Source of the DNA: Eutreptiella sp. 'Long Island Sound 2002'
Lineage: Eukaryota > Euglenozoa > Euglenophyceae > Eutreptiales > Eutreptiaceae
Assembly: GCA_964036045.1 (NCBI GenBank)
Contig: OZ038384.1
Span: 22,497,000-22,560,999, forward strand
Length of the DNA: 64,000 nucleotides
Direction: 5' to 3'
Each line of letters starts with the position of its first letter. The stretch's first letter is position 1. The notes beneath the pieces were generated by a model. That model was given only the letters and a program-made list of their open reading frames with translations, was not told where the DNA came from and did not search any database. Both the position numbers and the translations under genes were made by a program. Below, piece after piece: positions 10,905 to 23,212 of this stretch.

Positions 10905-11973
10905 GGTTGAGTGCTACCACAAGCAGCGCTTGTCTGCCAAGCTGAAGAGCGAGGCGCTTAATAGTGCTGAAAGTGCCAGAGGCAAGAGCCATGGGGAGAA
11001 AGCCAAGGGTAAGTCTCAAGGAAGAGGGAAAGGCCAAGGTCATGCGCAAGGCAAAGGTGGAGGAGGCGGAAGCTCTGACAAGAAGAACGTGGACAAGAAC
11101 AAGGACAAGAATCAGAACTGGTCCGGGGCAACCTCCAACCCTAGCACCCCAGGGGTAACGCCAGGATGCACAGAGCAAAAAAACTCCAACCCTACGCCAC
11201 GGGGGACCAATCCTGAGCCCTCTGGTGGGCAGCATAACACGGGGCCTAAAACCGCTTCCCAGACGCAAGCTCAACAAGAACAAGGAACTAAGCGTGCCAA
11301 TGAAGATGGGGACGACCGTAACGCCCGTAAACCTTCCCGCTTCATGTGGATGGCGCGAAAATTGCGCAAGAAAGGGTTCGACGTTACTTGTCCCGCCGAG
11401 GTCAGACAAGGACGGTCTGGGGGATCTACAGACCTGGTGTTCTGGGTCCGTATCCGTCTTGAGGGACGAGAATATCTGCGGGTACTGCATACTGGGGATA
11501 CTATATCAATTGTGGCCAGAAAAATTCTACCTTGTGGGGACCTGAAGAACATCATGCCTACTTCAGCCATTCACATGGGGGATGGTCATGTGGTGCACAG
11601 TTGTGGAGACTGCGAGGTGGACGTGCCTATGGGATCTAGGAGCATTGCCCATCGGTTCTACGTGATGGACACTGAAGCCTATGACTTCGTACTGGGGACG
11701 TACTTCTTCGTCGAACACTCCCAGATTCTATTCCTCAAGCTGCAAGCACCCTCTGTCCTTCATGTGGACCATGGTAACGGTCGGGAATCTGTACCACTGG
11801 AGCAGTCTGAACACGCTTTAAGCTACCTGAGGGTATGCAAGAAACGAGCCCCTGCCATGATGGTTGCCGGCAAAACAGAGGACTATCAGCTCCTTTGGGG
11901 GTGTCCTGGACCAGGGTCTAAAGGAGTTGGGATACTCCAGGGAAGATCTGAACTTGGAGTTGTTCACCATTGA
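10843..11973 (+). pseudogene. G1 zinc knuckle and protease region
   Basis: A CCHC knuckle (CAFCGKRRHYEVEC, 10873-10914) fits C-x2-C-x4-H-x4-C for RNA binding. It is followed by a Lys/Gly/Gln-rich linker (RGKGQGHAQGKGGGGG) and a retropepsin-like domain. At the active site the usual D-S/T-G is replaced by VLHTGDTISIVARK (about 11480-11525), so the catalytic Asp is absent or displaced and this copy should be inactive. The C-terminal flap side is still clear (YVMDTEAYDFVLGTYFF). The frame ends at 11973. Confidence 0.75.
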
Positions 11974-12898
11974 CAAGCAGCACGTCCTGGACCTCTAATG
12001 CAGCAAAGGGCAAAATTGCTGCAACAAATTTTATTAGCCCTCTTTGGGGATGGCCTACAGGAATCCCAGAATCACTGAACTGGGGAAGGTCTTGACAGAG
12101 GTGGCCTTGGAACGTTCCTGTATGGTCCTGTGTTGCCCCGATTGGGGAGCCCATGGGGGAAATGAGTACTGGCGTACTCTATTGGAGAAGCTGACGCTCA
12201 CCTCCATCGGGCTTCCCGAGGACGCCATCTACGTGCCTCTTGGTTGTAAGACGCCTATTTGGAAACCAGGATGGGCCAACATGCTAAGCGTGGTGGACGG
12301 GGGCCTAGCCCCAGTACCCTGGAATGATCTGGATCCTGCTATGGTCCATTAAGTTCAACGTGAGAGCAGCGGCTACACCCTGGATGTCCTGAAAGACCAA
12401 CTCCGGCCTCGGGACGCTGTGGGAACTACTTTTGGGGGAGACGAGTGCGTCGTGCCTGATGCAGTTACCCCCAACTCCCCCTGCCATGTACCCAATCCTG
12501 ATGTATCCATCTATCCAAGCTACCCAGCTCCATACACTCTGATGACGAAACCGAGAATGACACCTTCTTCGTGGAGAGGTGCCTGGAGGAAGTTGAGAGC
12601 GCCAAGTACGCTACCCCACAGAAACCCCTGATCTCCATGAGGGCAGAAGAGCCTTTGGACAAGCAGCTGGACCCCCAATCCAGGCTGAGAGAGTACATGG
12701 ACTCCAAGAAGAGATGAGTCGCGAGAAAACTATGCTACGCTGGCCGTTGAAGCAAGGGTGTCTAAGAGATATCTCCCGAATGAAGGAGGACCTTGAACAG
12801 AAGATCACCACCTGGCAACAGGAGGTGGATCTAGAGCTCTTGAAGAGCGTATTGGGTGCCCATGTGAGGACCCCTGAGTAAGTTGAACCCTCAGAGGA
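11974..12898 (+). pseudogene. G1 protease-RT spacer, fragmented
   Basis: Coding remnants are scattered over frames. The longest (12044-12352) reads MAYRNPRITELGKVLTEV and VDGGLAPVPWNDLDPAM. The piece at 12419-12631 includes PNSPCHVPNP. I do not recognise a catalytic domain here. It is probably the poorly conserved spacer before RT, with several small indels. Confidence 0.55.
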
Positions 12899-14401
12899 AT
12901 GCGTATGCCACCCCCTCGGGCGTGCCTACGCTGTCACCCGCCAGCTCACACTGTGGAACGGGACCTTCTATACGCCTACCAAGAGGTGAAGGACACAACC
13001 AAGGACGCTGAGCCGGTTGAGGACCACTTCCCTGCTTCTATTCACCAAGGGGCAAGCAATCTGCAGTCTGACGCGTACCTGGAGGACAAGATCAAGCTCT
13101 GGGTCCCTAGAGTACAGAAGCGGATCAGGACCTACCTGGAGCTGTTCGGTGAACTACCCCCTCCAGCCCCTCGTGACAAGCATGTACAGCTTGACCTTAA
13201 GCTGAGGCCCGAGTTCTTTGGTCACAAGATACGTAGGAGACCCTACTCGGCTCCTAAAGAGCAGGCCCATGAGATTGAGCGATAGATACAAGAGTGTATC
13301 CACTCTGGCCTAGTTCTGGTGTACAAGGATGGGGACTACCTCGAACCCTGCAGCCCCTGTTTCCTGGTGGCTAAACCTGGGTCTACAGCAAAACGGCTGG
13401 TGGTGGACTTCAGAGAGCTGAACAAGAAACTGCTGAACCAGTCGGGGTCTAATCCTAACACTAACATGGGGTCAACCCTAGGGAATATAGCCTGCTGCCG
13501 CTACAAGACGAAGATGGACAAGCGGACTGGTTTCTGGCAAGTGGACCTGACGCAGAATGCCCAAAAGCTCCTAGCATTCAGGACCCCTCAGCGGAGGGTG
13601 TTCAAGACAGACATCATGCCCTTGGGCGTGGCCAACACACCCGCTCTTTTGCAAGAGCTGATGAACAGGATCCTGTCCATCCTACGTCTGAGACCCGTGG
13701 TGCCAGAAGTCATTTCCCGAGGCGCCCAGATGGAAGCACACATCGATGATGTATGCCTGAGAACAAATACTCAGGAGGATCACCTAATCCTCTTGGGCGA
13801 GTTCTTTGCGGTCTGCAAGGAGAACCAAATCGGACTCAAGCTGGAGAAGTGTGAGTTCATGCAGGAGACTATGCAGTACCTGGGGTTCGACATTGGCTAT
13901 GGATGCTGGAGCCCCGCGGCCTCTAAGGCGAAACCCCTGATGTATACCAAGGTACGACATGAAGACCCCAAAAGAGGACTCCATGATGTACGCAGCTTCA
14001 TTGGGACTGGCAATTTTTCCCACCCCTACATCACGAATTTCACCTACACCAGCGCCATCCTGACAGAGGTCATCAAGAACTGTACTAGCTGGCGCTCGGG
14101 CCCTCAAGAGCAACAAGCGTTTGACGAGCTCAAGGACAAAGTGGCCAACGCTAAGCGCTTTGGCGTGCCTAGGGCTCAGGGAGAAATTGTACTGGTGACT
14201 GACGCCAGCAATGTGGGCGGAGGTGGGACGTTGATTCAATGGCAAGCACTAGACAAGGAGGAGTTCGACTCAGCCATTTTCCAACGGGGGACTGATGGAC
14301 TGAACCGAGACGGTACTCTCAAGCGCAGCTACCCTGACGATAAATGGGTCCTGGTTCCCCAGGGCCATTGGAACTCGAAAATGGAACCAGGCCAGGGGTA
14401 A
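12899..14401 (+). pseudogene. G1 reverse transcriptase and first part of RNase H
   Basis: One frame runs through a TAG at 13283-13285 (ER-stop-IQEC, most likely a former Gln codon) into RT. Motifs seen are LVVDFRELNKK, KMDKRTGFWQVDL, IMPLGVANTPALLQELMN, the polymerase Asp pair in AHIDDVCL (about 13740), and LEKCEFMQETMQYLGFDIG. RNase H begins at VLVTDASNVGGGGTL (about 14190). The frame is lost at 14390-14401, just before the conserved TYEQ segment, which is in another frame. The Asp pair has HIDD instead of the usual YxDD, which may be typical of this family. Confidence 0.85.
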
Positions 14402-15409
14402 CTACTCTACCTATGAGCAACAACTGCTCGCGGGTATGCTGGTGCTATCCAACAGTCCTGATTGTTCGGGAGCAACCCTGTGGTTTGGCTACGTGACCAA
14501 GAACCGCTCCGTACCTTTCAAAAGGGGGCCCCACCTGAGAAGGCTCAGCTCAGACGCTGGTGGACCTACCTGAGCCAGCTACCGCTCTCAGTACATCATA
14601 TCCAGGGCGTCGAGAACGAGTGTGCAGACTACGTCAGCCGTAACAACTTTGACGACGGGATTGGTACCAGGTCTGACGACCTAGTCAAGGAGGCGTTCAG
14701 CGGTATGGACGTACACCTGGACCTCAACATGACCATGATAAAACTTCTAGATGGACTCCAACAAGTTGAGTACCTGAAGGAGTCTGGGGACATCTACAAA
14801 CGCCTGGACAAGTGTATGGAACCCGTCCTGGTCAACCAGGAGCAATGGAAGTGGGACAGGAACTGCCTCTGGCATGAGGACCAGATAGTCGAGCCAAGCG
14901 ACCGTATCCTGGCACTCCTCAAGTGGACCCCCGAGTCCAGTGGTCATGTTGGGGCTGACCGCACCTCGAAAGTATTTAAGAATTGGTTCCACTCTACGTG
15001 GAGTGACGACCAGCTACAGAACACCCTCCAGCCGATCGTGGACAAGTGCCTGTGTCGGTCCTGCAAACCTGGGGATATCAGGGACAGAGGTCTCCATTCG
15101 ACCCTTCCTATCCCACACTGTGCCAACAGTGTTCTCTATGTGGACTACAGGGAGACGCCTGAGTTCGGGGGCTATGACTTCGCCCTAGTGGTAACCTGTG
15201 TGTTAACCAGGTTTACCAGAGTGTTCTCATGCATTAAACACATCACCGGTGAAGAGACCATCAGGATACTCCTCAAAGAGTGGTTTTGTGTATATGGGGC
15301 AGTAATTAACCCCGACAAGGACGTGTGAGTACGCCCCGACACTGCCTGGTACAAGAGAGTCCTGAGGTCCCTCAATGTCCAAGTGTCAACGGGGAGTCCC
15401 TATACTCAT
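14402..15409 (+). pseudogene. G1 RNase H end and integrase N-terminal half, cut by X-A
   Basis: After a frameshift, the RNase H end is visible (VVWLRDQEPLRTFQKG, HHIQGVENECADYVSRN). The integrase HHCC domain follows (SSGHVGADRT, CLCRSCKPG; about 14937-15066), then the core with its first Asp in VLYVDYRETPEFGG. A TGA at 15326 lies near the second Asp region, probably a decayed Arg codon. The frame continues to STGSPYTH, where X-A begins after base 15409. The downstream half resumes at 26410. Confidence 0.85.
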
Positions 15410-15749
15410 TGGACTGGACACCCTCACAGACTGGACCCCAACCCACACCATCGCACAGCACGCCGGATGGCTGAAGCGGTCCCCAGAGACCCAGCAACTC
15501 ACCACCATCCTCAAGCAGACAGAGGTACTCGAGGCAGTCCGCAGGGGGCTCGTCCCCACTGCCGTCTACACCTTGATACGCACCCACGCGGAGGACCCCC
15601 AGGCCATGGCAGCGCACATGCAACGGACGGCCATTGCCAAGATGGCGGAGCAGCTCACATACCGCACCCACAAATACCTCCGGCATGCAGCCACCCTGCC
15701 CGGAACGGACCAAGCCCACCTCCTCAAACTCCTGTTCTACCAATCATGA
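15410..15749 (+). CDS. X-A first ORF, C-terminal fragment, unknown
   Basis: The frame is open from the first base of X-A to a TGA at 15747-15749, about 113 codons. It is well-behaved sequence without low complexity (AGWLKRSPETQQLTTILKQ, EQLTYRTHKYLRHAATLPG). It looks like the C-terminal end of a longer helical protein, possibly the end of the LINE polymerase protein, but no diagnostic motif remains. Downstream X proteins begin within 200 bp. Confidence 0.5.
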
Positions 15750-15933
15750 GAACCTACCCCACAACATACCACCAAACACGGGGGCCCCACCACGCCTCCA
15801 CACCATCCACCGGGCACAACACCGGCACGGCACACATGAGCACCACGGGCACCGCACACACGCCCACCAGCATGCGCGCGCCGCCAGCCCCCATTCCCAA
15901 ACGCCACCGTCCATCTACAGGTACCGCCAACCT

Positions 15934-18930
15934 CCAGCCACCGCATGCCCCCTCTGCGTACGCTAGCAGCTACGACAGGCGGCCCTGCCCTGCAACCCAG
16001 ACCACTGGGTCTGCCTGGGAGCCGCGCACCGCCTCACCCACTGCCCCCACTGCGGGGACCTCAACCCCCACAACGGCGCGCGGCCCGCGGCCCCAGCCGC
16101 ATCTTCCCCCGCCAGCCACCCCAGCTTCCTCAGGCCACTCACCGACGCCCTCCGGGACCCCCTGGCAGGGTACTACGTGGCGGACGCGGCGGACCACGCG
16201 TGGACCATAGCCAAGGCCACGGGCAGCACACTCCTGCCCCCCCACAGCCCACCCCTACGCCACAGCGGGGGCGGCTTGAACGTGGAGGCCCGCCACATGC
16301 TCCTCGCCCTATACCTCCATCACCGTGACCTACACCTCCCAGACCCACAGCTCCCGGCCCCCCAAGCAGCAGCCGCGACGCCAGAAGCGTGGGCAGACAC
16401 GGCACCAGAGAAGATAGCAGCCTACCAACGAATCACTTGCCGCTGGTTCAACTCCGCCCTCGGCCGACGGAAAGGAACACCTTACCCACTCAGCGCACTC
16501 CTCTACCCGGCACACCCCCCCCAGCCCATGCAGCTGAGAATCCCGGAGGGCTGGACGTCCTTTCGGGACGCCCACCTGGCTGCTCCCGACGAAGCCACCG
16601 CCACACGGATGGACCCCGCGGACCAGCGCCCCTGCGTCAGAGGCCTCGAGGCACGCCTCAGAGAGGCGCATCGCTGGCATACCCGCTCCCCGTCGCCCCA
16701 TCTGGGACAGGGGGGGTCACCCGCCCCCGACACCCACCAGACCAAGAAGACCAAGACAGGTCAGGGGGCCCGCCAGCGCGCCCACCAGCAGGGCGCAGCG
16801 CCCCGGCCAGGGCCCGGGTCACACCAACACCAAAGTCCCCACCAGCGCCCACGGGCAACATGGTACCACAGCACCCTAACCCAGTGGCCCAGCCAGCAAC
16901 CACCACCCACACACGTCCACGCCATGCCAGGACCACGATACACGCAGAGCCAGGGGACATGGCACCACCAACACCACTACCACGTCCCCGTCCCTCCATA
17001 CCCCTACCCCCCGAAGCCCCAATACTACAGCGACCCCCACCAGCTACACCCCGACCACGCCCCAGCAAAACCGGGCCCCACGAACCACCCACCCCACACG
17101 GCACACCTCACCGCACCACAACATCACGTATACCACCACCACCAGCCCCTACCACCGCACCCGCCAAAGCCGGGGTACTACACACAACCAACACACCCTC
17201 AACACCACCACCACGCGATCCAGCACCACCGACCGCCCCCACTACACGGGCTCACGACACACGGGCCACAGTACACCCCCATGGACCCGCAGGGAGCCGC
17301 GCACGCGCACCAGCAGCACCAGGGCCTAGTAGGAGCACTCCACCCCCACCAGCAGGCCCCCCACCCACACCCCATACCAGCAAGCACCATCAACCGGCAG
17401 CCACCGATTACCTACGGACCACAGCCCCGGCCGGATGCCCATGCGGCCGCCTCCCATCCACACCTCGACACCGCAACCGGCCAGGGAGCGCAAGGACGGC
17501 AAGGCGTGCACACGCAACACCCACACAACCCGGCGGGACGCCAAGACCCCCAGCCAGTGCAACACCCACCCCCGCCCCCCCCACCACCAGCGGTGCCACC
17601 CCCACACCACCACCCCCCACCCCCCCCTGAGACCAGGCCACAGTTGCAACACGCGGCGGCCCCAACCAGCCGATGGATTGCGATGCCCCCGCCGACACAC
17701 ACCAATGCGAGTCCCCCCTCCCGCGGCCACCAAGGGGAACCCCATCACCAGAACCCAAACGCAACAACGACGACCTGCCCCCCTCAACCCACACCACCCC
17801 CCCCCATCATAGGCCGCACCACCAGCCGCCGCACCGGCCGAATTGTACGCCCTGCACTACCCGCAGCGGTACGGTAGCACCTCCGGGGACTCGGGGACCA
17901 GGAGGTGCTACGCCTCTGCACCTCCGGCACCACCAAGCGCATCCGGGCGACCACCCTGGTCCAGGCGGCAACCCTGGGGGAAGACGTCCGATACTTCCTC
18001 TTCGACGCCTTCCCCCACGTCGCCCGACAGGACCGCCCCCCACTCGCCACCCCAGACGGCGAGGGCCCGCCCCCCACGGGGGACCGAATCTTGGTGCCCC
18101 CCATCCACTGGGGGCGACACCTAGTCGGACACCCCGTACCGGGGCGGGTGGACACCAAGGGCAGCACCCGCTAGCACGAGCCCGAAATGGCCCACCCCCC
18201 ACCAAGCGCCACCCCAAGCGACACCAAAGAGCTGGACACGGAGACATGGGTCGCCCGGATGGCCTCCCTGAGCAACTTCAGGCACCACGTCCCGGGAGAC
18301 GTCCCCAACCCTGACGACCAGCAGCCGTCCCCCTCCATGTACATGCCCCTCATGTACAATCTGCACTACACCCTCTCCAGCACCAACTACCACGCACCAA
18401 CCGGCCACTGCGTGATGCACGGCACCGACTCCCTCTTCCCCGCCGACTATGCCCCCCCCCAACACAACCCAGGCCCCGAGAAGTACACCAGGGAGGATGA
18501 GACGGACGACCCCCACCTCTGGGGCACGTCGGAACGAAAGTCCCTGGACACGCTGCTCTCTATCCGCAGCGGCAACCAGGGCCTCGGTAGGGCGATGTAT
18601 TGCCTTGCCCATTGGACCCAACGGACCTGCAGGATCCCCACGGACCGTTGGCTGTGGAAGGTCACGTTGCTTTCTCAGCAGAGGGAGGCCCCCCCAAACC
18701 GAAGAACACCCAACCCTCCACGCCCCACCACCCTACAGCTCTGCCCGTACATGGTGGCAGCCCGCCTCATGGCGCTGCTGTCGCCCGGCCCAGACATCCA
18801 CACCCAAAACTACCCCCACCTCACGGAGGAGGACATGCCCGGCATCCACCGATGCTTCTTCAGCACCCTCGACTACCTCCAGCAAATGCACCTACACGTC
18901 CTGGAGCAGATATGGACACCCCCCGGGTAA
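15934..18930 (+). pseudogene. X-A main protein: zinc finger, His/Pro-rich linker, two conserved blocks; three in-frame TAG
   Basis: One frame runs through TAG at 15964, 17875 and 18172 to TAA at 18928. It starts with a zinc-finger-like set (CPLC, then CNPDHWVCLGAAHRLTHC and CPHCGD). A globular region follows (LNVEARHMLLALYLHHRDLH; CVRGLEARLREAHRW at about 16630-16680). Next comes a roughly 350-residue His/Pro/Gln/Thr-rich linker. The block GLGDQEVLRLCTSGTTKRI at about 17890-18010 leads to a final block (WVARMASLSNFRHHVPGD; YMPLMYNLHYTLSSTNYHAP; TEEDMPGIHRCFFSTLDYLQQ). X-B repeats all but the start. I recognise no family. Conservation outside the linker suggests a real protein. Confidence 0.6.
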
Positions 18931-19169
18931 ACCACGTGCCCGCAAGCCGCCAAATGCACCTACGGTGGCACCAGCACGCACAGATCACGGGTGAAAGTGC
19001 GCGCGCACGCCGGGTGCCCAAGCCCGCCCCTCGTCCTCATTACTCGCAGGACCCAGCATCCTACGCCCGCCACTGCAGCCCAGGGCCCTCCGCCGTCCGC
19101 CACAGGCCTCTCCACCGCATCGGACTCCCAACCTCCACCTCCAAAACAACCTGATCCGCCACCACCACC

Positions 19170-20212
19170 ATGTCCTCGTCCAGCACTCCACCCCCCAAGC
19201 GGCGGGGGAAACCTCCCAAACGGGCCCCCCAACCCGTCCCCGGCGCGTGCAATCCCGCCGCCACCAAGGCCCACGCCCCGACGAAGCCCGCGCCCGCAGC
19301 CCGGCCGAAACCCAAGACCGCCGCTAAACAGCCAGCCGGACTCATCGGCGGGCCGCAACCTCAACCCGCAGCCAAACCCAAGCCCAAGCCCAAGCTCGGC
19401 GCCACAACAGCAGCGCAAGCCCGGCCCCCCGAGGACGTCCTCTACGACATTCGGCCCCAGCCTTCCCAGGCCCGGAGGCAGCAGCGCCCAGCACGGCAGA
19501 CCCCCCACCGTCACCGACGCCGCCGCCACCACCTTCATGGCGGAGCGCGCCGCGGCTGAAGCGCAACGCACTTCGTCCTGCCACCTGTCAAAGCCCGGAA
19601 CCCATGCCCACGGACCACCCCGGACCAGACCAGAACAGCGCCAGGGTCCACCAGCAGCGTCCCCGCCCCCCTACGAACCCTCGATGTCAGCCGACATACA
19701 GCAAAAGTGCCCCGCTACCACCGCCACCGCGAGTCCCAACCAAACCCCGAGGCGGAGACCGTGCGCGCATTCCCGCGAGTCCACATCCGCCCGCGCCCAC
19801 ACTTCCCGCGCACCCCAATGACACAGGACTACGAGGAATCACGCAGGCCTGCCACCGCCACCAGTCCCCACGACCACATTAAACCCACCCACGCCCACTC
19901 CTCCGCCCAAGGCCACGGCCCCGCCCAGGGACAGTGGTGGCGGCGCAGAACCCACACGCAGCTCTGGGAGCTGCGAAGGTCGGCCCGGGCAGAGTCCTCC
20001 CTCGAGGGCCTGGTCCAGCGGCCCCGCATGGGGTCGGCGGAGAACTGCCGCCTCCAGCCGGCGGGGGGTTGAATGCCGCAGGCCGCATGGGAAGCAATGC
20101 TGGCCGATGCGCTCCACCCCCTGGGAGTCCACCTCCGCAACCTACCCGCGCCCCAGGACCACCCGTATGTCCGCGGACGCCTGCGGGAGACCCTCCAAGA
20201 GACGCACTGAGA
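19170..20212 (+). pseudogene. X-A second protein: basic N-terminus and conserved C-terminal block, frameshifted
   Basis: ATG at 19170 sits in ACCACCATG and opens a Pro/Lys/Ala-rich basic frame (KRRGKPPKRAPQPVPG; AAKPKPKPKLG). The frame then shifts. Conserved pieces continue as TFMAERAAAEAQRTSS and, near 19985-20210, as SLEGLVQRPRMGSAENCRLQ, WEAMLADALHP and APQDHPYVRGRLRETLQE. X-B has the same pieces in order (MENCRVQPVGGL, WEAMLADALHPQG). The start ATG is AAG in X-B. The function is unknown. The basic, low-complexity N-terminus would suit nucleic-acid binding, as in LINE ORF1 proteins, but that is inference. Confidence 0.45.
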
Positions 20213-20982
20213 CGGCATACACCTGTGGGATATCACCCAAAGCCCAACCCGGCACACACACACGCCCTCGCCACCCCACAAGCGTCGGCGCCCCGACACC
20301 GGCGGCACCCACCGCACCCCAGGAGCCCTGCGCGCCACACAGCACCACGCGCCTGACCCCGCAGCCAGCGGCGCCACCACCTAACCCCGTTACGCAGCCA
20401 GCCAGCGCCACGGGGCGCCACGCCAGGCCCCGCCCAGAAGACACTAAGCGAACCGGAAGCCGAAAGGACGCCAACGCGCACACCAACGGGCACCGCTACG
20501 CGCAACGGCACCGAACCCAAGCCTGCAGCCGTCGAAACCATCTAACCCAGCCAGAGCACCAACACAAATCCAATCCGAGCGGCACCCAATAACCGCTAAC
20601 CCTTGACTCCTAACCAGGCCTGCCGAGGGGACAACATAGCCACAACCCACACCCACAGCCCACACAGCTGCCTAACCAGCCAACACCAAAAGCAACGAGG
20701 CAACTAACGACCCGTACCCGTGTACAGCAGGAGGCGCGAGCCGCACCACTGGGGCGCGGCCGCCACCAAAGCACCAACGACACACGCCAGAAAACACAAC
20801 ACTATTGCACGGCTGCACCAGTTGCCCATGCCTGTGCCTGCAGTGTACGCGCGCCTTCTTTTTTCTGAAAAGAAAAAGAGGAGGCACGAAAGAAAGAAAA
20901 AAATGACAGAAAAGAAAATCAGGGGGGAAAGAAGAGGGAAACAACCACCTACGGGACACGGGCACCGCACACAGCGCGCACA
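20213..20982. other. X-A non-coding stretch before the minisatellite
   Basis: A CA-rich stretch including TAACCGCTAACCCTTGACTCCTAACC and a purine-rich run near 20865-20935 (AGAAAAAGAGGAGGCACGAA). It matches X-B 45400-45780 in outline. I see no gene. Confidence 0.5.
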
Positions 20983-21955
20983 CCGGTGAACAGGAACCAC
21001 GTGGGCCAGGACACCGCACACGCACATGCACCGAGGACAACAAAGGGACGGGACACCACGGCCTGGCACACCGGTGAACAGGAGCCAACTGGCCCAGTAC
21101 AGAGCACACATAAAGCAGCACACCGAGCGGACACAACGGTGGACAGGAGCCAAGTGGCCCAGGACACCGCACAAGCAAAACAAAATACGACGCGGGCACA
21201 CCGGTGAACAGGAGCCCAGTGGCCAAGGACACCACACAAGCAAAGCAACGGACAGAGCGGGCACAGCGCTGAACAGGAGCCAAGTGGCCCGGGACACGGC
21301 ACACGCATGGCAACACACCCAGCGGGCACACCAGTGAACAGGAGTCAAATGGTCCAGGACACCGCACACACAACACAACACACCGAGCCGGCGCACCGGT
21401 GAACAGGAGCCAAGTGGCCCAGGACACCGCAGACACAAAACAACAAACCACGCAGGCACACCGGTGAACAGGAGCCAAGAGACCCAGAACACCACACACG
21501 CAACACAACACATCCAGCGGGCAAACAGGTGAACAGGAGCCAAGTGGCCCAGGACACCGCACACCCAAAGCAACACACCGAGCGGGCACACTGGAGAACA
21601 GAAGCTACGTGGCCCAGGACACCACACACGCAACACAACACACCCAGCATGCACACCGGTGAACGGGAGCCAAGTGGCCCAGGACATCCCACACGCAACA
21701 CAAAACACCGAGCGGGCGCACTGGTGAACAGGAGCCAAGTTGCCCAGGACACCGCAGACGCAACACAACAAACCACGCGGGCACACCAGTGAACAGGAGC
21801 CAAGTGGCCCAGGACACCGCACAAGCAAAGAAACGCAACAAGGGGGCGCACCGGTGACCAGGAGCCAAGTGGCCCAGGACACCGCAGACGCAACGCAAGG
21901 CACCGAGCGCGCACATTGGTGAACAGCAGCCAAGTGGCCCAGGACACCGCACGCA
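20983..21955. repeat. 65-bp minisatellite, about 15 units, X-A only
   Basis: The unit contains ACCGGTGAACAGGAGCCAAG and GTGGCCCAGGACACCGCAC. Units start about every 65 bp (for example 21201, 21267, 21331, 21395), with a few longer ones at the left. X-B has a single unit at about 45818-45880, so the array expanded in X-A or shrank in X-B. The unit is not a multiple of three and lacks stops on the minus strand. That yields overlapping long open frames there (up to 466 codons at 20704-22104), which I treat as an artefact. Confidence 0.85.
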
Positions 21956-22283
21956 CGTAGGGCAGCCAAGGGACAGGAAAGGACCAACACCCCATGGGTC
22001 GGACACACTGAGGCGACCCAGCCAACCCACCGGGCCAGTGGCAGGAGCGGTACTCTAAGGCCAGTGGTCCAAGCCGAGCAAGGCTGCATCCGGCACCATG
22101 GCAAACGTCACCCAGAGCCGTGAAAGCAACCGGTGACAGAGGGGCCGGTGCACAGTCCAGGAGGGGGTCGCCTGCCTAGCAGAGTGGCCCCGCAACTCAA
22201 GCCACAAGGGTGAGGCGGTCGTACTCTAAACAAGCGGGAGCAATACCCCTTGTGGTGAAAGATACCCCACACGGCTCGGCAGC
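21956..22283 (+). other. X-A 3' region, left of the hAT insertion
   Basis: Non-coding. It aligns with X-B 45900-46200 (CCAGTGGCAGGAGCGGTACTC; GGGTGAGGCG...CGGGAGCA). It ends at the 8-bp hAT target sequence and continues after the hAT element at 26163. Confidence 0.65.
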
Positions 22284-23212
22284 CCCCTGAGTAGTGTTTG
22301 GAATGAGATTTTTTTTGCCCAAATGAGATGAGCGATTTTTTTTTCTCGTTCTAATGAAGGATTTTTTTTTCGTTTCATATGAAGTGAGCAATTTCTGTTT
22401 CTCGTTTCACTTTTTTCGATATGTCTTGACATAGTTGATGTGACCAAAAAACAACAAGGCATTGATGATGTTCTCTCCAGGCGGCAATGAGTGCTCTTTC
22501 TACGATGAATGGTACCCATTGAAGAAACATTTTGGCCAAGACCTCCTTCAAAGAACCTTATCATGTACAACAAACCAGTGTTGACACCATTTGTATCATG
22601 GTTTGCTTTAGTATTCATTATATGATATGAAGTCGGAGGCTTCCGCATTTCTAAAAGCCAATGCTACTCATTCATGAAATGCTTTTGCCACTATGGCATT
22701 CAACAAACCTTATCGTCAATAACAACTCTTTTGTCCAATGCTTTGCTTTACTCTTTACGATGTTGTATCAGACAGGGGCCTTGTGCATTTTTTAAAACCT
22801 ATGTTACCCACGGATCATGTGTTTTTGCAAAACAAGCTCTTCAAGAAATGTTTTGAAATACACCATGCCACACTATGTGAAACAACCCATGGTTTCAATG
22901 GTATGTCATTGCCAATACTAACCCTAATATCATGCACAAAAACAATGTTTTCACATATTGACCATGTGCCCATTTGTCTTTCTTACTCTCGTGGCCTTGT
23001 GAACGTTTGTAAACCTATGCTTGCCATTGAAATTGTGTTTTCTTAATTATGTCTTTTAACAAACATTTTCAAATTCAACAAACCGTTCCTCCAATGCTTT
23101 GCCTTGGAATCAAAAATTGTGCCTTTCACACCATGTACCCTAAGCCATTGCTAACCTTAACCCTAATATCATGCACAAAAAACAATGCTTTCGTACATTG
23201 ACAATGTACGCA

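Noticed and set aside
16139-19571. Minus-strand Gly/Val/Trp-rich ORFs opposite the X-A proteins
   Set aside because: They are shadows of the Pro/His-rich plus-strand frames. The conserved blocks between X-A and X-B are on the plus strand.
20704-22104. 466-codon minus-strand ORF and overlapping ORFs in other phases
   Set aside because: Produced by the 65-bp minisatellite, which has no minus-strand stops. The protein repeats cycle through phases, and X-B has no counterpart.
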